Source: Virgisporangium ochraceum (lineage in GTDB: Bacteria; Actinomycetota; Actinomycetes; Mycobacteriales; Micromonosporaceae). From it: a stretch of DNA of 64,000 bases. The stretch spans positions 104,582 through 168,581 of the forward strand of contig NZ_BOPH01000098.1 of the NCBI RefSeq assembly GCF_016863655.1, written 5' to 3'. The notes beneath the pieces are model-generated. The model saw only the letters and a list, made by a program, of their open reading frames with translations, did no database searches and was not told the DNA's origin. The stretch's first letter is position 1, and each line of letters begins with the position of its first letter. Of the stretch, positions 17,593 to 26,934 are shown in pieces. The position numbers and the translations under genes were made by a program.

Positions 17593-18423
17593 TCATTGTG
17601 CGTGGGCGGCGATGAGTTTCGTGGACTCGTCGGGGCGTTCCAGGGGTGGCAGGTGCCCGGTGTCGGGCAGGTCGACCCTGCGTGCGCGGGGGACGGTCCG
17701 CGCGATCTCGTTCTGCAGGTCCTGGATCCAGGGGGCGTCCTCGGTTCCGTTGACGACGAGCGTGTTCGCGGTGATGCCGCCCAGGTTCGGCGGACCTGTC
17801 TCCTTCTCCCGCGACGGTGGGCCTGACCACAGGCGGCGGAAGACGCCGGTGGCCATGTCCATGGCCTTCGCGTAGACCGCTGCGTCCATGGTCGACGGAT
17901 CCCGGCCCGGGCCGGCGATGAGGAAGCGGCCGTGCGCCTCGGCCATGGCACGGGCGTCGCCGTCGCGGACCGGTTCCCCCCGCTGGTACGCCGCGATCCG
18001 CTCGGCGGGCACGGCGGGGCGGACGTGCTCCTTCACGTACTCCTGCATCGGCTCGGGCCAGGTGCGCCCGTTCAGCCCGGCACAGAACAGCACCAGCCCG
18101 GTGACCCGCTCCGGCGCGGCGAGCGCCACGTCGACGCAGTGGCCGCCGCCCATGGAACAGCCGACGAGCGTGGCGTCCTCGACGGCGAGCGCGTCGAGCA
18201 GGGCGAGGAGGTCTTCGGCGTGGGAGTAGGTCCCTGTGGCGTCGGCCGAGTCTCCGTAGCCGCGCCAGTCGTAGCGGATGACCCGGTTCGTCTCCGTGAG
18301 GTGCTCGAACTGGTGGTCCCACATGCGCCGGTCGGCGAGCGCGGCGTGCGAGAAGACGATGGCCGGGCCGCTGCCTGCCTCGTCGTAGGCGAGCCGCGTG
18401 CCGTTGACCTCGATGTCCCCCAT
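17593..18423 (-). CDS. Alpha/beta hydrolase
   Basis: A 276-residue soluble hydrolase. The oxyanion segment is PAIVFSHAALADRRMW, the nucleophile elbow is VGCSMGGGH (Ser near residue 91), the acid is probably Asp/Glu in VNGTEDAPW, and the catalytic His is in LPDTGHLPPLERP. It resembles 3-oxoadipate enol-lactonase and haloperoxidase-like enzymes in overall pattern, but no substrate can be assigned. It begins a two-gene unit with the YjbR gene. The 115 bases to the divergent NACHT gene should hold both promoters. Confidence 0.85.
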   Translation of the reverse strand: MGDIEVNGTRLAYDEAGSGPAIVFSHAALADRRMWDHQFEHLTETNRVIRYDWRGYGDSADATGTYSHAEDLLALLDALAVEDATLVGCSMGGGHCVDVALAAPERVTGLVLFCAGLNGRTWPEPMQEYVKEHVRPAVPAERIAAYQRGEPVRDGDARAMAEAHGRFLIAGPGRDPSTMDAAVYAKAMDMATGVFRRLWSGPPSREKETGPPNLGGITANTLVVNGTEDAPWIQDLQNEIARTVPRARRVDLPDTGHLPPLERPDESTKLIAAHAQ

Positions 18424-18538
18424 GGGTCTGGACGTTATCGGCGACCTCGGGCCGTTCGCTGGCCCGTCCGCTGTCAGCGCAACCGTCACCTGTGCGGGTG
18501 GTGCGCGCGGTGTCGACGTTCCGTTAGCGTGATGCCCC

Positions 18539-21500
18539 ATGGTGCGGCCCTTGAGGTACGCCGACGCGGTCGCACTGCTCGGCGGCGACAGCCCAGCGGT
18601 GGCCGCGCTGGACCGCGCGCTCGGCGGGGCGCTGCTCGCGGCGACGGGCGGCGGAGTCGAAGTTGTGGCCAACCTGCTCGGCGCCCGCACGGAGGCGGTC
18701 CGGGTCGGGCACGAGCTGGTCGGCACCCTGCGGGACCGGATCCGCGGATACTCGCGGTTCGACCGGACCGAGCGGCTGATGGCCGCGCACACGGTCGTGG
18801 TGATCACGTCGTTCTTCGAGGCGTTGAACGAGACACCGCTGCCCATCGACCTGCGGGCGGTCGAGCTGACGGCGGAGGACCAGCTACGGCTCGCCCGGAC
18901 GGGAGCCTCGGAGCGGTCGATGGTGCGGTCGCTGCTGAACGCACCGGTTCCGATCCCTGGGCCCGGGATGGCGTTCGAGACCGTGCTGGAATGCCTGGAG
19001 ACGGTCTACCGGCAGCTGGCGGCCGACTGGCTGGCGTTCGTCGGAGGGCTCGCGGTCTGGGACCGGATCGACGAGACCAACCAGCGGGCCGTTCGCACAG
19101 CGCTGATCGAGGCGGTGCCCGGGGACGCGAAAGCCAGGTACGAGATCCAGTACCGGCAACTGGCCCTCGACGCGCCGGAGTTCGCACTGTGGGCGGGGCA
19201 GCAGGAGCATCAGGCAACCCGGCGGTCGCTGGCCGCACTGGAGAGCGCACTGCGGGACCTGTCGGTCGGCCGTGCCCTCGACGACCGCCGGGCGGCACTG
19301 GCGCGGTTCCACCGTGCGGCACTCACCCGGTCGGTACTGTCCGAGCGCGACGCGCCGGACGGGGTGGTCATCCCGACATTGCTGGCGAGCTACATCGACC
19401 CCGACTACCGCGTCGTGACCGACCACGCCGGTTGTTCACCGGCGAGTGAGTCGCTGTGGGAGTCTGCCGCGGTCGCCACGGATCTGGCGACGTATCTGGC
19501 CGGCTACCTGACGTCCGCGGTGGCGACCGAAGCGCCGATGGTGGTGCTGGGTCAGCCAGGCGCGGGGAAGAGCGTGCTGACGCGGATCCTCGCGGCCCGG
19601 TTGCCGGCCGAGCAGTTCCTGGCTGTCCGGGTCGAGCTGCGGGAGGTCCCTGCCGACGCCGACGTGCAGGATCAGGTCGAGCACGCGATCCGTATGGCCA
19701 CCGGTCACCGGATCAGCTGGCCCGACCTGAGTGGGAACGCCGGCGATGCCCTGCCCGTGATACTGCTCGACGGGTTCGACGAGCTTCTACAGGCCACCGG
19801 CGTGAGCCAGACCGACTATCTGCAGAGGGTGTCCCGCTTCCAGGAGCGCGAAGCCATCCAGGGCCGACCGGTGGCGGTGGTCGTCACCAGTCGAACCGCG
19901 GTGGCCGACCGGGCGCGGACTCCGGCCGCCAGCGTGCTACTGCGGCTGGAGCCGTTCCGGCCCGAGCAGGCCGACGAGTGGCTGCGCATCTGGAACCACG
20001 CGAATGAGGACCGGTGGGCCTCGGGCGGTCTGAAAGCACTCGACCAGGCCACGGTGCGCCGCCTACCGGACCTCTCGGCGCAGCCGTTGATGCTGCTGAT
20101 GCTCGCGCTGTACGACGCCGACTCCAATGCGTTGCAGCGGCAGATCGAAAGTGATCTTGACGAAGCCGGTCTGTACGAGCAGCTGCTGCGGACGTTCGCC
20201 GCCCGCGAGGTGGGCAAGGGCTCAGATGGCCGGTCCGATGCCGCGATCGGGAAGATGGTGGATGACGAACTGCTGCGGCTGTCGGTCGTGGCGTTCGCGA
20301 TGTTCAACCGGGGACGGCAATGGGTCACCGAGGCGGAGCTCGACGCCGACCTGAAGGTCCTGCCCGGCGAACCGACCCGCCAGGGTGGCCTGCGTGCCGA
20401 TCTCGGCGGAGGCGAGACCGCGCTGGGACGGTTCTTTTTCATCCAACGCGCCCGGGCGGTGCGGGAGGGTAGGACGCTGTCGACGTACGAGTTCCTCCAC
20501 GCGACGTTCGGCGAGTACCTGGTCGCCCGTCTGGTGCATCGGCTGATGACCGACCTGGCCGCACTGGAGAGGGCCTCTGTGGGAGTAGCGTTCGACGCTG
20601 GCGGCTGCAAGGACGGTCTTGTCCATGCGCTTCTGTCGTTTGCTCCCCTCGCCACTCGCGGCCCGGTGCTGACCTTCCTGCGGGAACTGGCCACCAGAAC
20701 CCGGTCCGGGCCGGACGAGCTGGCTGCGCTACCGGTGTTGTTGTTCACGCGACTGGAATCCCGGACCGATGACGGCAAGTACGCCGTGTACCAGCCGGCG
20801 CCACTGTCCGCATGGAGTCGCCACGGCCGGTACAGCCTGAACCTGCTGCTTCTCGCCACGGTGTACGGCGGAGGCGTTCGCGCGGGCGTCCTCTTTCCGG
20901 ACGCGGCGGACGTCGTGGTTTCCTGGCGTCGCTATGCCCACCTGTGGCGCGCGGCGCTCACCGCCGAGGAGTGGTCGACCGTGCTGTACGCGGTCCGGGT
21001 GTGCCACCGGTGGGTCGACGGCGTCAGGGACCTGACAATCGACCTCGACACCGAACCCGAGCGACCGGTCGACCCGATCGACCTCTTCTGGATGTACGAC
21101 GTTGCCGCCATGCCCGGTGGGTCGGACGGGCCACGCGGATGGCGGTCCGACGGAACCCACGACCTCGCACGTCACGTGGCGTTCACCGGCGACGCCGCGA
21201 CGGGCATCGCCGCTCAAGGGCTGGAACCGATCTTCCCCTACCTCGCCGAACTCGCGCTGGTCATGGTCAGCCCGGCGCATCGTGACTGGGACCGGACCGG
21301 CACACCCGATCCACGGCCCCGGACCGTCCTCCACGACCTGCTCCGACTGACCGTCGCCCGGGCGACAGGCACACCGCTCGACGATCTGTCCAGGACCTAC
21401 CTCACTCTGTCGAAGGCCCTCAACCGGTGGCGTGGCGCATTCTCCGCCGGTACGTCGAGGGCGGCGCGCGCCATGGTCCTGTCCCATCTTCGGGACCACG

Positions 21501-21958
21501 CGCGCGAGCTCCCGACGGCCGATCTCGATGAGATCCTCGCGTTACTCGTCGACGGGTCCACTCGGGGACGGGACGACGAGCTGGTGGTCGATGCCGTCGT
21601 CGACCATGTGGCGGTAGTCCGGCCCGCCGCAGACGAGTGGGCGGAGCTTCGGCAACGCGTGGAAGGGATTGTCGTCGGTTCGACCGGTCGGACGTACGTC
21701 CTCTGGCTGGTCGGGCTTCTGGAGGCCGGCGTCAGGATGGACGCAGCGGCCATCGAACTGGTGAGCTGGGACGAGATCGAGCGGCAGGACCCTCGTCTGG
21801 TTGCCCGGGCACGTGCGGCGTTCCGACTTGCCTTCGATCGCGACCTCGATGAGGAAGTTGCGGTGATGCGCAGCCTGATAGGGGACTCCGGCCGCGGGAG
21901 GGCGGCGTCCGCCCCGACCCGGGGCGAGCACCCGTTCGAGTTCGAGGCGTTCAGCTGA
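18539..21958 (+). CDS. NACHT-domain NTPase with helical N-terminal domain (NNH7-like), candidate defence protein
   Basis: A 1139-residue STAND ATPase. Residues 1-230 form an all-helical domain beginning LRYADAVALLGGDSPAVAALDRALGGA, a pattern I associate with the NNH7 class of bacterial NACHT proteins. The NACHT core has Walker A LGQPGAGKSVLTRIL (G338-S345) and Walker B VILLDGFDELL (V407-L417). It continues with VAVVVTSRT and a winged-helix-like region (YEFLHATFGEYLVARLV, near 650). The C-terminal 450 residues look helical, without obvious leucine-rich or WD repeats; this is the likely sensor part. No separate effector domain is recognisable; the N-terminal helical domain may be the effector. 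Bacterial NACHT proteins can be anti-phage; here this is inference. Its 3' end overlaps the next, convergent gene by 8 bases. Confidence 0.82.
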   Translation: MVRPLRYADAVALLGGDSPAVAALDRALGGALLAATGGGVEVVANLLGARTEAVRVGHELVGTLRDRIRGYSRFDRTERLMAAHTVVVITSFFEALNETPLPIDLRAVELTAEDQLRLARTGASERSMVRSLLNAPVPIPGPGMAFETVLECLETVYRQLAADWLAFVGGLAVWDRIDETNQRAVRTALIEAVPGDAKARYEIQYRQLALDAPEFALWAGQQEHQATRRSLAALESALRDLSVGRALDDRRAALARFHRAALTRSVLSERDAPDGVVIPTLLASYIDPDYRVVTDHAGCSPASESLWESAAVATDLATYLAGYLTSAVATEAPMVVLGQPGAGKSVLTRILAARLPAEQFLAVRVELREVPADADVQDQVEHAIRMATGHRISWPDLSGNAGDALPVILLDGFDELLQATGVSQTDYLQRVSRFQEREAIQGRPVAVVVTSRTAVADRARTPAASVLLRLEPFRPEQADEWLRIWNHANEDRWASGGLKALDQATVRRLPDLSAQPLMLLMLALYDADSNALQRQIESDLDEAGLYEQLLRTFAAREVGKGSDGRSDAAIGKMVDDELLRLSVVAFAMFNRGRQWVTEAELDADLKVLPGEPTRQGGLRADLGGGETALGRFFFIQRARAVREGRTLSTYEFLHATFGEYLVARLVHRLMTDLAALERASVGVAFDAGGCKDGLVHALLSFAPLATRGPVLTFLRELATRTRSGPDELAALPVLLFTRLESRTDDGKYAVYQPAPLSAWSRHGRYSLNLLLLATVYGGGVRAGVLFPDAADVVVSWRRYAHLWRAALTAEEWSTVLYAVRVCHRWVDGVRDLTIDLDTEPERPVDPIDLFWMYDVAAMPGGSDGPRGWRSDGTHDLARHVAFTGDAATGIAAQGLEPIFPYLAELALVMVSPAHRDWDRTGTPDPRPRTVLHDLLRLTVARATGTPLDDLSRTYLTLSKALNRWRGAFSAGTSRAARAMVLSHLRDHARELPTADLDEILALLVDGSTRGRDDELVVDAVVDHVAVVRPAADEWAELRQRVEGIVVGSTGRTYVLWLVGLLEAGVRMDAAAIELVSWDEIERQDPRLVARARAAFRLAFDRDLDEEVAVMRSLIGDSGRGRAASAPTRGEHPFEFEAFS

Positions 21959-23204
21959 CCGCCTCGTGCGGAACGCGGCGGCGTGGTGGGCGGGCCAGCC
22001 GCCGACGGAGGAGCCGCCACCACGGTGCCACCGCCACGAGGAGCAGGACCAGCACCAGCGGCGCCGGCCACCACCACGCCACCGCCCGCGGCGCGGTGAA
22101 GGCGGGTGGCCGCGAGACCCACGCCGACGACATCTTCGACCACGCGACGAACGCGTCCCCGACCGGAACCACCCCGAACCCGTACCGCTTCGTCCGTGGG
22201 GTGGACACCGGAAGGCCCGCCAGCTCCCCGTAGCTCGCCAGCGCCGTCGCCAGCGCACGGTCGCCCTGTACGCGGGCCGCGCCGATGGTGACGACCGTCG
22301 CGGAGAGGCTGGTGCCGAGGACCAGGGGACCCGAGTCGACGTCGCCGGTGGCGTGGGTGACGAACGCGGGGTACTCGCGGACCGCCGGGCCCAGGCCCAG
22401 GGGCCGGGTCACGTAGAGCTGCCGGAACCGCAGGTACTGCTCGCGGGCGAAGGTGGGGTCGATCTCCACCAGGAAGCGGGTGATCATGCTCTGGGACGTG
22501 CCGCGGGCGACCTCGCCCGCCTCGCCGGTCTCCGGGTCGGCGGTGTGGGGGAGCAGGCCGGTGGCCGGGTCCAGGCGCGCGCGGACGTCAGCCACCCACC
22601 GCGTCGCGGTGTCGGCGTAGCGGGGTGGCAGCAGCGTGTCGTGCAGGCGCAGCGACGCCATGGCCACGGTCGAGTCCACGGGCCAGGCCTGCCCCGGGTA
22701 CGCCTGCAGGAACGGCGTGGAGGCCGCCCCGAACGCGGCGGCGATCTCGGCGGAGTCGGCCGCGAAGCGCTCGGCCTCGCCCGCGTCGCGGCGGTCGGGG
22801 GGCTGCAGGCTCAGCACGCCTCCGCGCAGCCAGTTCGTCCAGCCACGGTAGAAGATCCCATTGGACGGCGTGAGCGCGGCACTGAACGGCGCCCTGCCCG
22901 CATCGGTGTCGAGGTGCGCCAGTGCCCAGCGGGCCTCCCGCAGCGCCTCGGCGCGCCCGGCCTCCGGCTCCAGCCGGCCGACCTCCACCCAGGTGAGGCC
23001 GTACAGCGCGTACAGGAAGAAGTACCCCTCGGGGAACGACCGTTGCGCCTCGACGGCCGCTCCGCCCCGTAGCGCGTCTCCTATGAACGTGAGCTGCGCG
23101 CGGACGCCGCTGTGCGCGGAGACGGCCGGAACCGCCAGGCGGACGACGCCCCCGACGGACAGCACGGTGACCAGCGCGCCCAGCACGGCGAGGACGCGCC
23201 TCAC
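21951..23204 (-). CDS. Membrane-anchored hypothetical protein coupled to the PhoD phosphatase
   Basis: A 417-residue protein with an N-terminal signal-anchor (VLAVLGALVTVLSVGGVVRLAV), a large exported helical domain (EGYFFLYALYGLTWVEVGRL, FYRGWTNWLRGG, FLQAYPGQAWPVDS, TSQSMITRFLVEIDP) and a C-terminal membrane helix near 390-410 with an Arg-rich tail. The pattern suggests an alpha/alpha toroid, but I cannot name a family. GTG 23204 overlaps the PhoD stop in GTGA, so translation is coupled. A long open frame continues upstream through phoD but is not coding there. Confidence 0.7.
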   Translation of the reverse strand: MRRVLAVLGALVTVLSVGGVVRLAVPAVSAHSGVRAQLTFIGDALRGGAAVEAQRSFPEGYFFLYALYGLTWVEVGRLEPEAGRAEALREARWALAHLDTDAGRAPFSAALTPSNGIFYRGWTNWLRGGVLSLQPPDRRDAGEAERFAADSAEIAAAFGAASTPFLQAYPGQAWPVDSTVAMASLRLHDTLLPPRYADTATRWVADVRARLDPATGLLPHTADPETGEAGEVARGTSQSMITRFLVEIDPTFAREQYLRFRQLYVTRPLGLGPAVREYPAFVTHATGDVDSGPLVLGTSLSATVVTIGAARVQGDRALATALASYGELAGLPVSTPRTKRYGFGVVPVGDAFVAWSKMSSAWVSRPPAFTAPRAVAWWWPAPLVLVLLLVAVAPWWRLLRRRLARPPRRRVPHEAVS

Positions 23205-24757
23205 GCGGCGACCCCGCTGATGCCGCGGACGCCCGCGGCCACATGGAAGCGGCCGGCGGTGGCGATCGGCGAGGCGGGCGCCCGGACGGTGTCGACGACG
23301 CGCAGCGTGGCGTCGAGGCCCTCGGTGGTGAGGTCGCAGACGAAGTAGCCGCGACGGTTGTCGATGTAGCGCCAGTGCGGGCTCTCGGCCATGATCGGGG
23401 TCCACTTGCGCCGGAAGCCGTCGCGGTCGGGGTCGCCCTCCGAGGTGAGGGAGCTGCCGACGAGCTCGGCGCCGACGACCGGGGTGTCGGGGCGGTCGAA
23501 GTCCGGGCGCAGGTCGCTGACCCAGGTGGCGTGGCGGTCGCCGGTGATCACCACGGGGTTCGCGACCGTGGCGAGGCGTTCGAGCAGGCGGCGACGCTGG
23601 GCGCGGTAGCCGTCCCAGTTGTCCCATTCCCACCACTCGCCGGGGCCGGCCTCGTGGTCGACGGACGCCAGCTGGGTCTGGTTGGCGATGAGGTTCCACC
23701 GCGTGGCGGAGGAGGCGAGCCCGTCGAGGAGCCAACGTTCCTGCTCGCCGCCGGTCATCGTGCGGGACTGCTCGTTGGCGCGCTCGATCGAGCCGGCGTG
23801 GCGCGAGCGGTACTGGCGGGTGTCGAGCACGTGCAGGGTCGCGAGGTCGCCGAACGTGAGGCGGCGGAAGATCCGCGCGGACGGGCCGCGAGGCAGCGCG
23901 CCGCGGCGCAGCGGCAGGTGCTCCCACCAGGCCTGCAGCGCGGCGGCGCGGCGGCTGCGGAACGCGTCGGGGGTCTGCTTGTCGGGGTCCTGGGGGCCGG
24001 TGCCCTGCCAGTTGTTGTCGACCTCGTGGTCGTCGAGGGTCACCACCCAGGGCGCGGCGGCGTGCGCGCGCCGCAGCTCCGGGTCGCTCTTGTAGTGGGC
24101 GTACCGCGCCCGGTAGGCGGCGAGGGTGTACGGCTCGTCGGTGCCGTCGTGCTGCCGCAGGGCGTCGGGGTCGCGCCGGTCCTCGTAGATGTAGTCGCCG
24201 AGGAACGCGACCAGGTCGACGTCCTCGGCGACCAGGTGCGGGTAGGCGGTGTAGTAGCCGGCCTGGTAGTTCTGGCAGCTGGCGAACGCGAACCTGACCG
24301 TCCGCACGCCGGGGGCCGGCGCGGTGCGGGTGCGGCCCGTCTCCGACGCCTCGCCGCCGGCCAGGAAGCGGTAGAAGTACCAGCGGTGCGGGTCGAGGCC
24401 GCCGACCTCGACGTGTACCGAGTGGCCCAGCCGCGGCGCCGCCGGCGCGGTGCCCGAGGCGGCCAGCCGGGTGAACCGCTCGTCGTGGGCCACCTCCCAG
24501 CGGACCTCGACGGTGCGGGCGGGCATCCGGTCGGGCGCGAGCCGCGTCCACAGCACGACGCCGTCGGGCGCCGGGTCGCCGGAGGCGACGCCGAGCGGGA
24601 ACAGGTCCGCCGGTAGCGGTTCGTCGGGACCGGGCCGGGGGACCGGGTGCGCGAGGTCACCGGCGAGCAGGGCCGGCCCCACCATCAGTCCCGCGACCGC
24701 CTTGCCCGCGTCGGCGACGAACCGACGCCGACTGATCGGATAGGACAGACCCGGCAC
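23201..24757 (-). CDS. phoD: Tat-exported alkaline phosphatase D (PhoD-like)
   Basis: A 518-residue secreted phosphodiesterase/phosphatase. The Tat motif SRRRFV is at residues 9-14, followed by a hydrophobic stretch. The N-terminal fibronectin-like domain starts FPLGVASGDPAPDGVVLWTRLAP. The catalytic domain has the metal-binding motifs FASCQNYQAGYY, DLVAFLGDYIYED, LDDHEVDNNWQG and VVITGDRHATWVSDL, which match the Fe/Ca site of PhoD enzymes. It should release phosphate outside the cell. The next gene, a membrane protein, overlaps its stop by 4 bases. I see no clear Pho box upstream. Confidence 0.9.
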   Translation of the reverse strand: MPGLSYPISRRRFVADAGKAVAGLMVGPALLAGDLAHPVPRPGPDEPLPADLFPLGVASGDPAPDGVVLWTRLAPDRMPARTVEVRWEVAHDERFTRLAASGTAPAAPRLGHSVHVEVGGLDPHRWYFYRFLAGGEASETGRTRTAPAPGVRTVRFAFASCQNYQAGYYTAYPHLVAEDVDLVAFLGDYIYEDRRDPDALRQHDGTDEPYTLAAYRARYAHYKSDPELRRAHAAAPWVVTLDDHEVDNNWQGTGPQDPDKQTPDAFRSRRAAALQAWWEHLPLRRGALPRGPSARIFRRLTFGDLATLHVLDTRQYRSRHAGSIERANEQSRTMTGGEQERWLLDGLASSATRWNLIANQTQLASVDHEAGPGEWWEWDNWDGYRAQRRRLLERLATVANPVVITGDRHATWVSDLRPDFDRPDTPVVGAELVGSSLTSEGDPDRDGFRRKWTPIMAESPHWRYIDNRRGYFVCDLTTEGLDATLRVVDTVRAPASPIATAGRFHVAAGVRGISGVAA

Positions 24758-24792
24758 CCGGGCAATGCTAACGATCCTGGAATCATCGTCGG

Positions 24793-25743
24793 ATGACGAC
24801 GGTGCGGAATAGGATCGCGGGCGGGTTGCTGGGGGTGCACGCGGGCGACTCGCTCGGTGCCACGGTGGAGTTCTCGCCGTGGGCGGAGATCCGCGACCGC
24901 TACCCCGACGGCCTGCGCGACATCGTCGGCGGCGGCCCGTTCCACTGGCCGCCCGGGCACGCCACCGACGACACCGACCTCACCCGGGCGGTGCTGCTGG
25001 CGTACCTCGAGCCGGGCGACGACGTCGTCCGCACCGCCGCCGACCACATGATGGCCTGGTACGACGGCGCGTGGCCGGGCCGCGAGCCGGGCAGCCGGCC
25101 GGTCGACATCGGCAACGCCACGTCGTGGGGCCTGCGGAAGTACCGGCGCACCGGCGATCCCCGCGACGCCGGTGCGGGCGCCGGCCGGGCGGGCAACGGG
25201 TCCCTGATGCGCTGCATCCCGACGGGCCTCGCGGTCGCCGACCGGGAGCGGCGCGTCCGCGAGTCGATGGAGATCTCCGCGATCACCCACGACGACGAGC
25301 GCTGCACCGTCGCGTGTGCCGCGTACAACGAGATCGCCGCGGCGCTGCTCGCCGGCGCCGACCCGTCCGACGCGGTGACCGAGGGCCGCGAGGCGGCGAA
25401 GGACCTCGCCGTCGTGGCCGAGGCTGTCGAGTTCGGACGCTCGCTGCGGCCGGCCGTGCTGGCGGCGCACGGCCCGGGGTCGGCGCTGGAGGCCGAGGCC
25501 AGCGGGTACGTGCTCGACTCGCTGGTGCTCGCGGTCGCCGCCGTCCTCGACCCGCGCCCGTTCGCCGACGTGGTGGTCGACGTGGTGCGCGTGGGCCGCG
25601 ACACCGACACCAACGGCGCGATCGCCGGCGGTCTGCTCGGCATCCGCGACGGGGTCGACGCCATCCCGGCGCCGTGGGTGGCGACCCTGCAGTTCGCCGA
25701 CGAGTTCACCGCCGCCGCCGACCGGCTGGCCGGCCGGTTCTGA
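24793..25743 (+). CDS. ADP-ribosylglycohydrolase-family protein
   Basis: A 316-residue DraG/ARH-fold hydrolase that typically removes ADP-ribose from proteins or small molecules. The binuclear metal site is intact: GHATDDTDLTRAVLL near residue 57, and RDTDTNGAIAGGLLG near 275. Other family segments are GGLLGVHAGDSLGATVEF, GNGSLMRCIPTGLAVAD and SAITHDDERCTVAC. It is divergent from phoD with 35 bases between starts. No ADP-ribosyltransferase partner is seen in the window, so a toxin-antitoxin role is not supported. Confidence 0.87.
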   Translation: MTTVRNRIAGGLLGVHAGDSLGATVEFSPWAEIRDRYPDGLRDIVGGGPFHWPPGHATDDTDLTRAVLLAYLEPGDDVVRTAADHMMAWYDGAWPGREPGSRPVDIGNATSWGLRKYRRTGDPRDAGAGAGRAGNGSLMRCIPTGLAVADRERRVRESMEISAITHDDERCTVACAAYNEIAAALLAGADPSDAVTEGREAAKDLAVVAEAVEFGRSLRPAVLAAHGPGSALEAEASGYVLDSLVLAVAAVLDPRPFADVVVDVVRVGRDTDTNGAIAGGLLGIRDGVDAIPAPWVATLQFADEFTAAADRLAGRF

Positions 25744-25753
25744 GTGGCCCGGG

Positions 25754-26344
25754 TCAGCTGACCGCCATCTGCCCGGTGGTGCCGGTGACGGTCCAGCCGG
25801 TGGCGTCGCGGCGCAGGACGTAGGTGAACCACGTCGCGCCCTGGCAGGCGACGAACCCGTGCACCGCCACCTGTGCCGTGTCGGTGCCGGTCGGCGCCGC
25901 CGGGCCGAGCGCGACGAACACGCCGTCGTCGCGGACCAGCCGGCAGGAGTCGCCGGTGGTGGCGGCGTCGAGGGACGGGACGAACGTGAGGTCGGTGCCG
26001 GAGACCGACTCGATCCGCTGCTGCTGGGCGGGCGTGAGCGGGCTGGTGGGTCCGGTGCCGACGGCGGTCATGGGGTCGGCCGCCGCGGCGTCGAGCCGGT
26101 CGAGGACGAAGACGACCGGAAACGTCCTGCCGGGGAAGGAGTTCTCCCGACCGGTGAGGTACCGGGCGATCGCCGCCGCGTAGACGTCGACGGGATCGGC
26201 GCCGGCGGGCGCCGGCGCGCTCGACCCTGGCCCGCCCGACCCTGGCCCGCTCGGCGCGGGGGCGCCGGGCGTCCGGGTCGGCGCCGCACCGGCGCATCCG
26301 GCGACGGTCAGGGTGAGGAGGATCGCGGCCACCGCTCGTGTCAT
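25754..26344 (-). CDS. Hypothetical lipoprotein
   Basis: A 196-residue secreted protein. ATG 26344 gives a lipoprotein signal MTRAVAAILLTLTVAGCAG with the lipobox before Cys17. A Pro/Gly/Ser-rich stalk follows, with a duplicated PSGPG/SGGPG 15-bp unit. The globular part (YLTGRENSFPGRTFPVVFVLDRL, CRLVRDDGVFVALG, WFTYVLRRDATGWTV) has no family I recognise. It is convergent with the ADP-ribosylglycohydrolase. Confidence 0.7.
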   Translation of the reverse strand: MTRAVAAILLTLTVAGCAGAAPTRTPGAPAPSGPGSGGPGSSAPAPAGADPVDVYAAAIARYLTGRENSFPGRTFPVVFVLDRLDAAAADPMTAVGTGPTSPLTPAQQQRIESVSGTDLTFVPSLDAATTGDSCRLVRDDGVFVALGPAAPTGTDTAQVAVHGFVACQGATWFTYVLRRDATGWTVTGTTGQMAVS

Positions 26345-26385
26345 GGCCCTACGACGTTCCACCGCCGTTCCGGGTTCCCGCCGCG

Positions 26386-26844
26386 TCACACCACCCAGGC
26401 GCCGTCGCGCATCAGGGTGCGGCCGGCGATCTCGTTGGCCTCCCGCCAGGCCTGGACGCGCTCGGGCCGCAGCACGAGGTAGACGTAGCCGTCGGGGGAG
26501 GTGCGCGGGTCCCAGTCGGACTGGCCGGCGTACCCCTCGGCCAGGTCGGCGGGCGCGTCGGCCACCGGGACCGAACTGTCGAGCGTCACGTCGACCATGA
26601 CCACGTCGCGGGTCGCGCCGAGCCCGACCCGGGCCCGGCCGGCGGCGGCGACGTTCCGGGCGGTCACCGACGACGCCGCGACGGCGACGACGAGCCGGTC
26701 GCCGGTCCAGTGGACGGACAACGGGACCAGGTGCGCGCCGCCCGCACCGGCGCTGGCCACCCAGCCGTCGAGGACGGGGGCGGCCAGCCGGGCGAGCGTG
26801 TCGGTCCTGCGCTGTTCGGCGGAGCGCGGTTCAGGGGCGGGCAT
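26386..26844 (-). CDS. Pyridoxamine 5'-phosphate oxidase-fold protein
   Basis: A 152-residue split-barrel flavin-binding-fold protein. LVPLSVHWTGDRLVVAVAASS, ARVGLGATRDVVMVDVTLDS and the C-terminal VYLVLRPERVQAWREANEIAGRTLMRDG are typical of the F420/FMN-dependent PNPOx-like families in actinomycetes. The cofactor cannot be told from the sequence. It lies 41 bases upstream of the lipoprotein gene on the same strand and may be cotranscribed. Confidence 0.8.
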   Translation of the reverse strand: MPAPEPRSAEQRRTDTLARLAAPVLDGWVASAGAGGAHLVPLSVHWTGDRLVVAVAASSVTARNVAAAGRARVGLGATRDVVMVDVTLDSSVPVADAPADLAEGYAGQSDWDPRTSPDGYVYLVLRPERVQAWREANEIAGRTLMRDGAWVV

Positions 26845-26934
26845 GCGGACCAGTATGGCCGCCGGCCGGTGCCGCCAGCGCCCCGACCGACCACCCGGCG
26901 AGGGCGGCGTCGACCTCGGCCGCCGTCGGCGTGC

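Noticed and set aside
21951..24551. One 866-codon minus-strand gene covering the phoD region
   Set aside because: Only the last 417 codons are gene-like. The upstream part is an off-frame copy of phoD, which has intact motifs in another frame and a GTGA junction at 23204.
24793..25743. Defence or toxin-antitoxin island formed by NACHT and ADP-ribosylglycohydrolase
   Set aside because: They are separated by a phosphatase operon on the other strand, and no ADP-ribosyltransferase or other effector is present.
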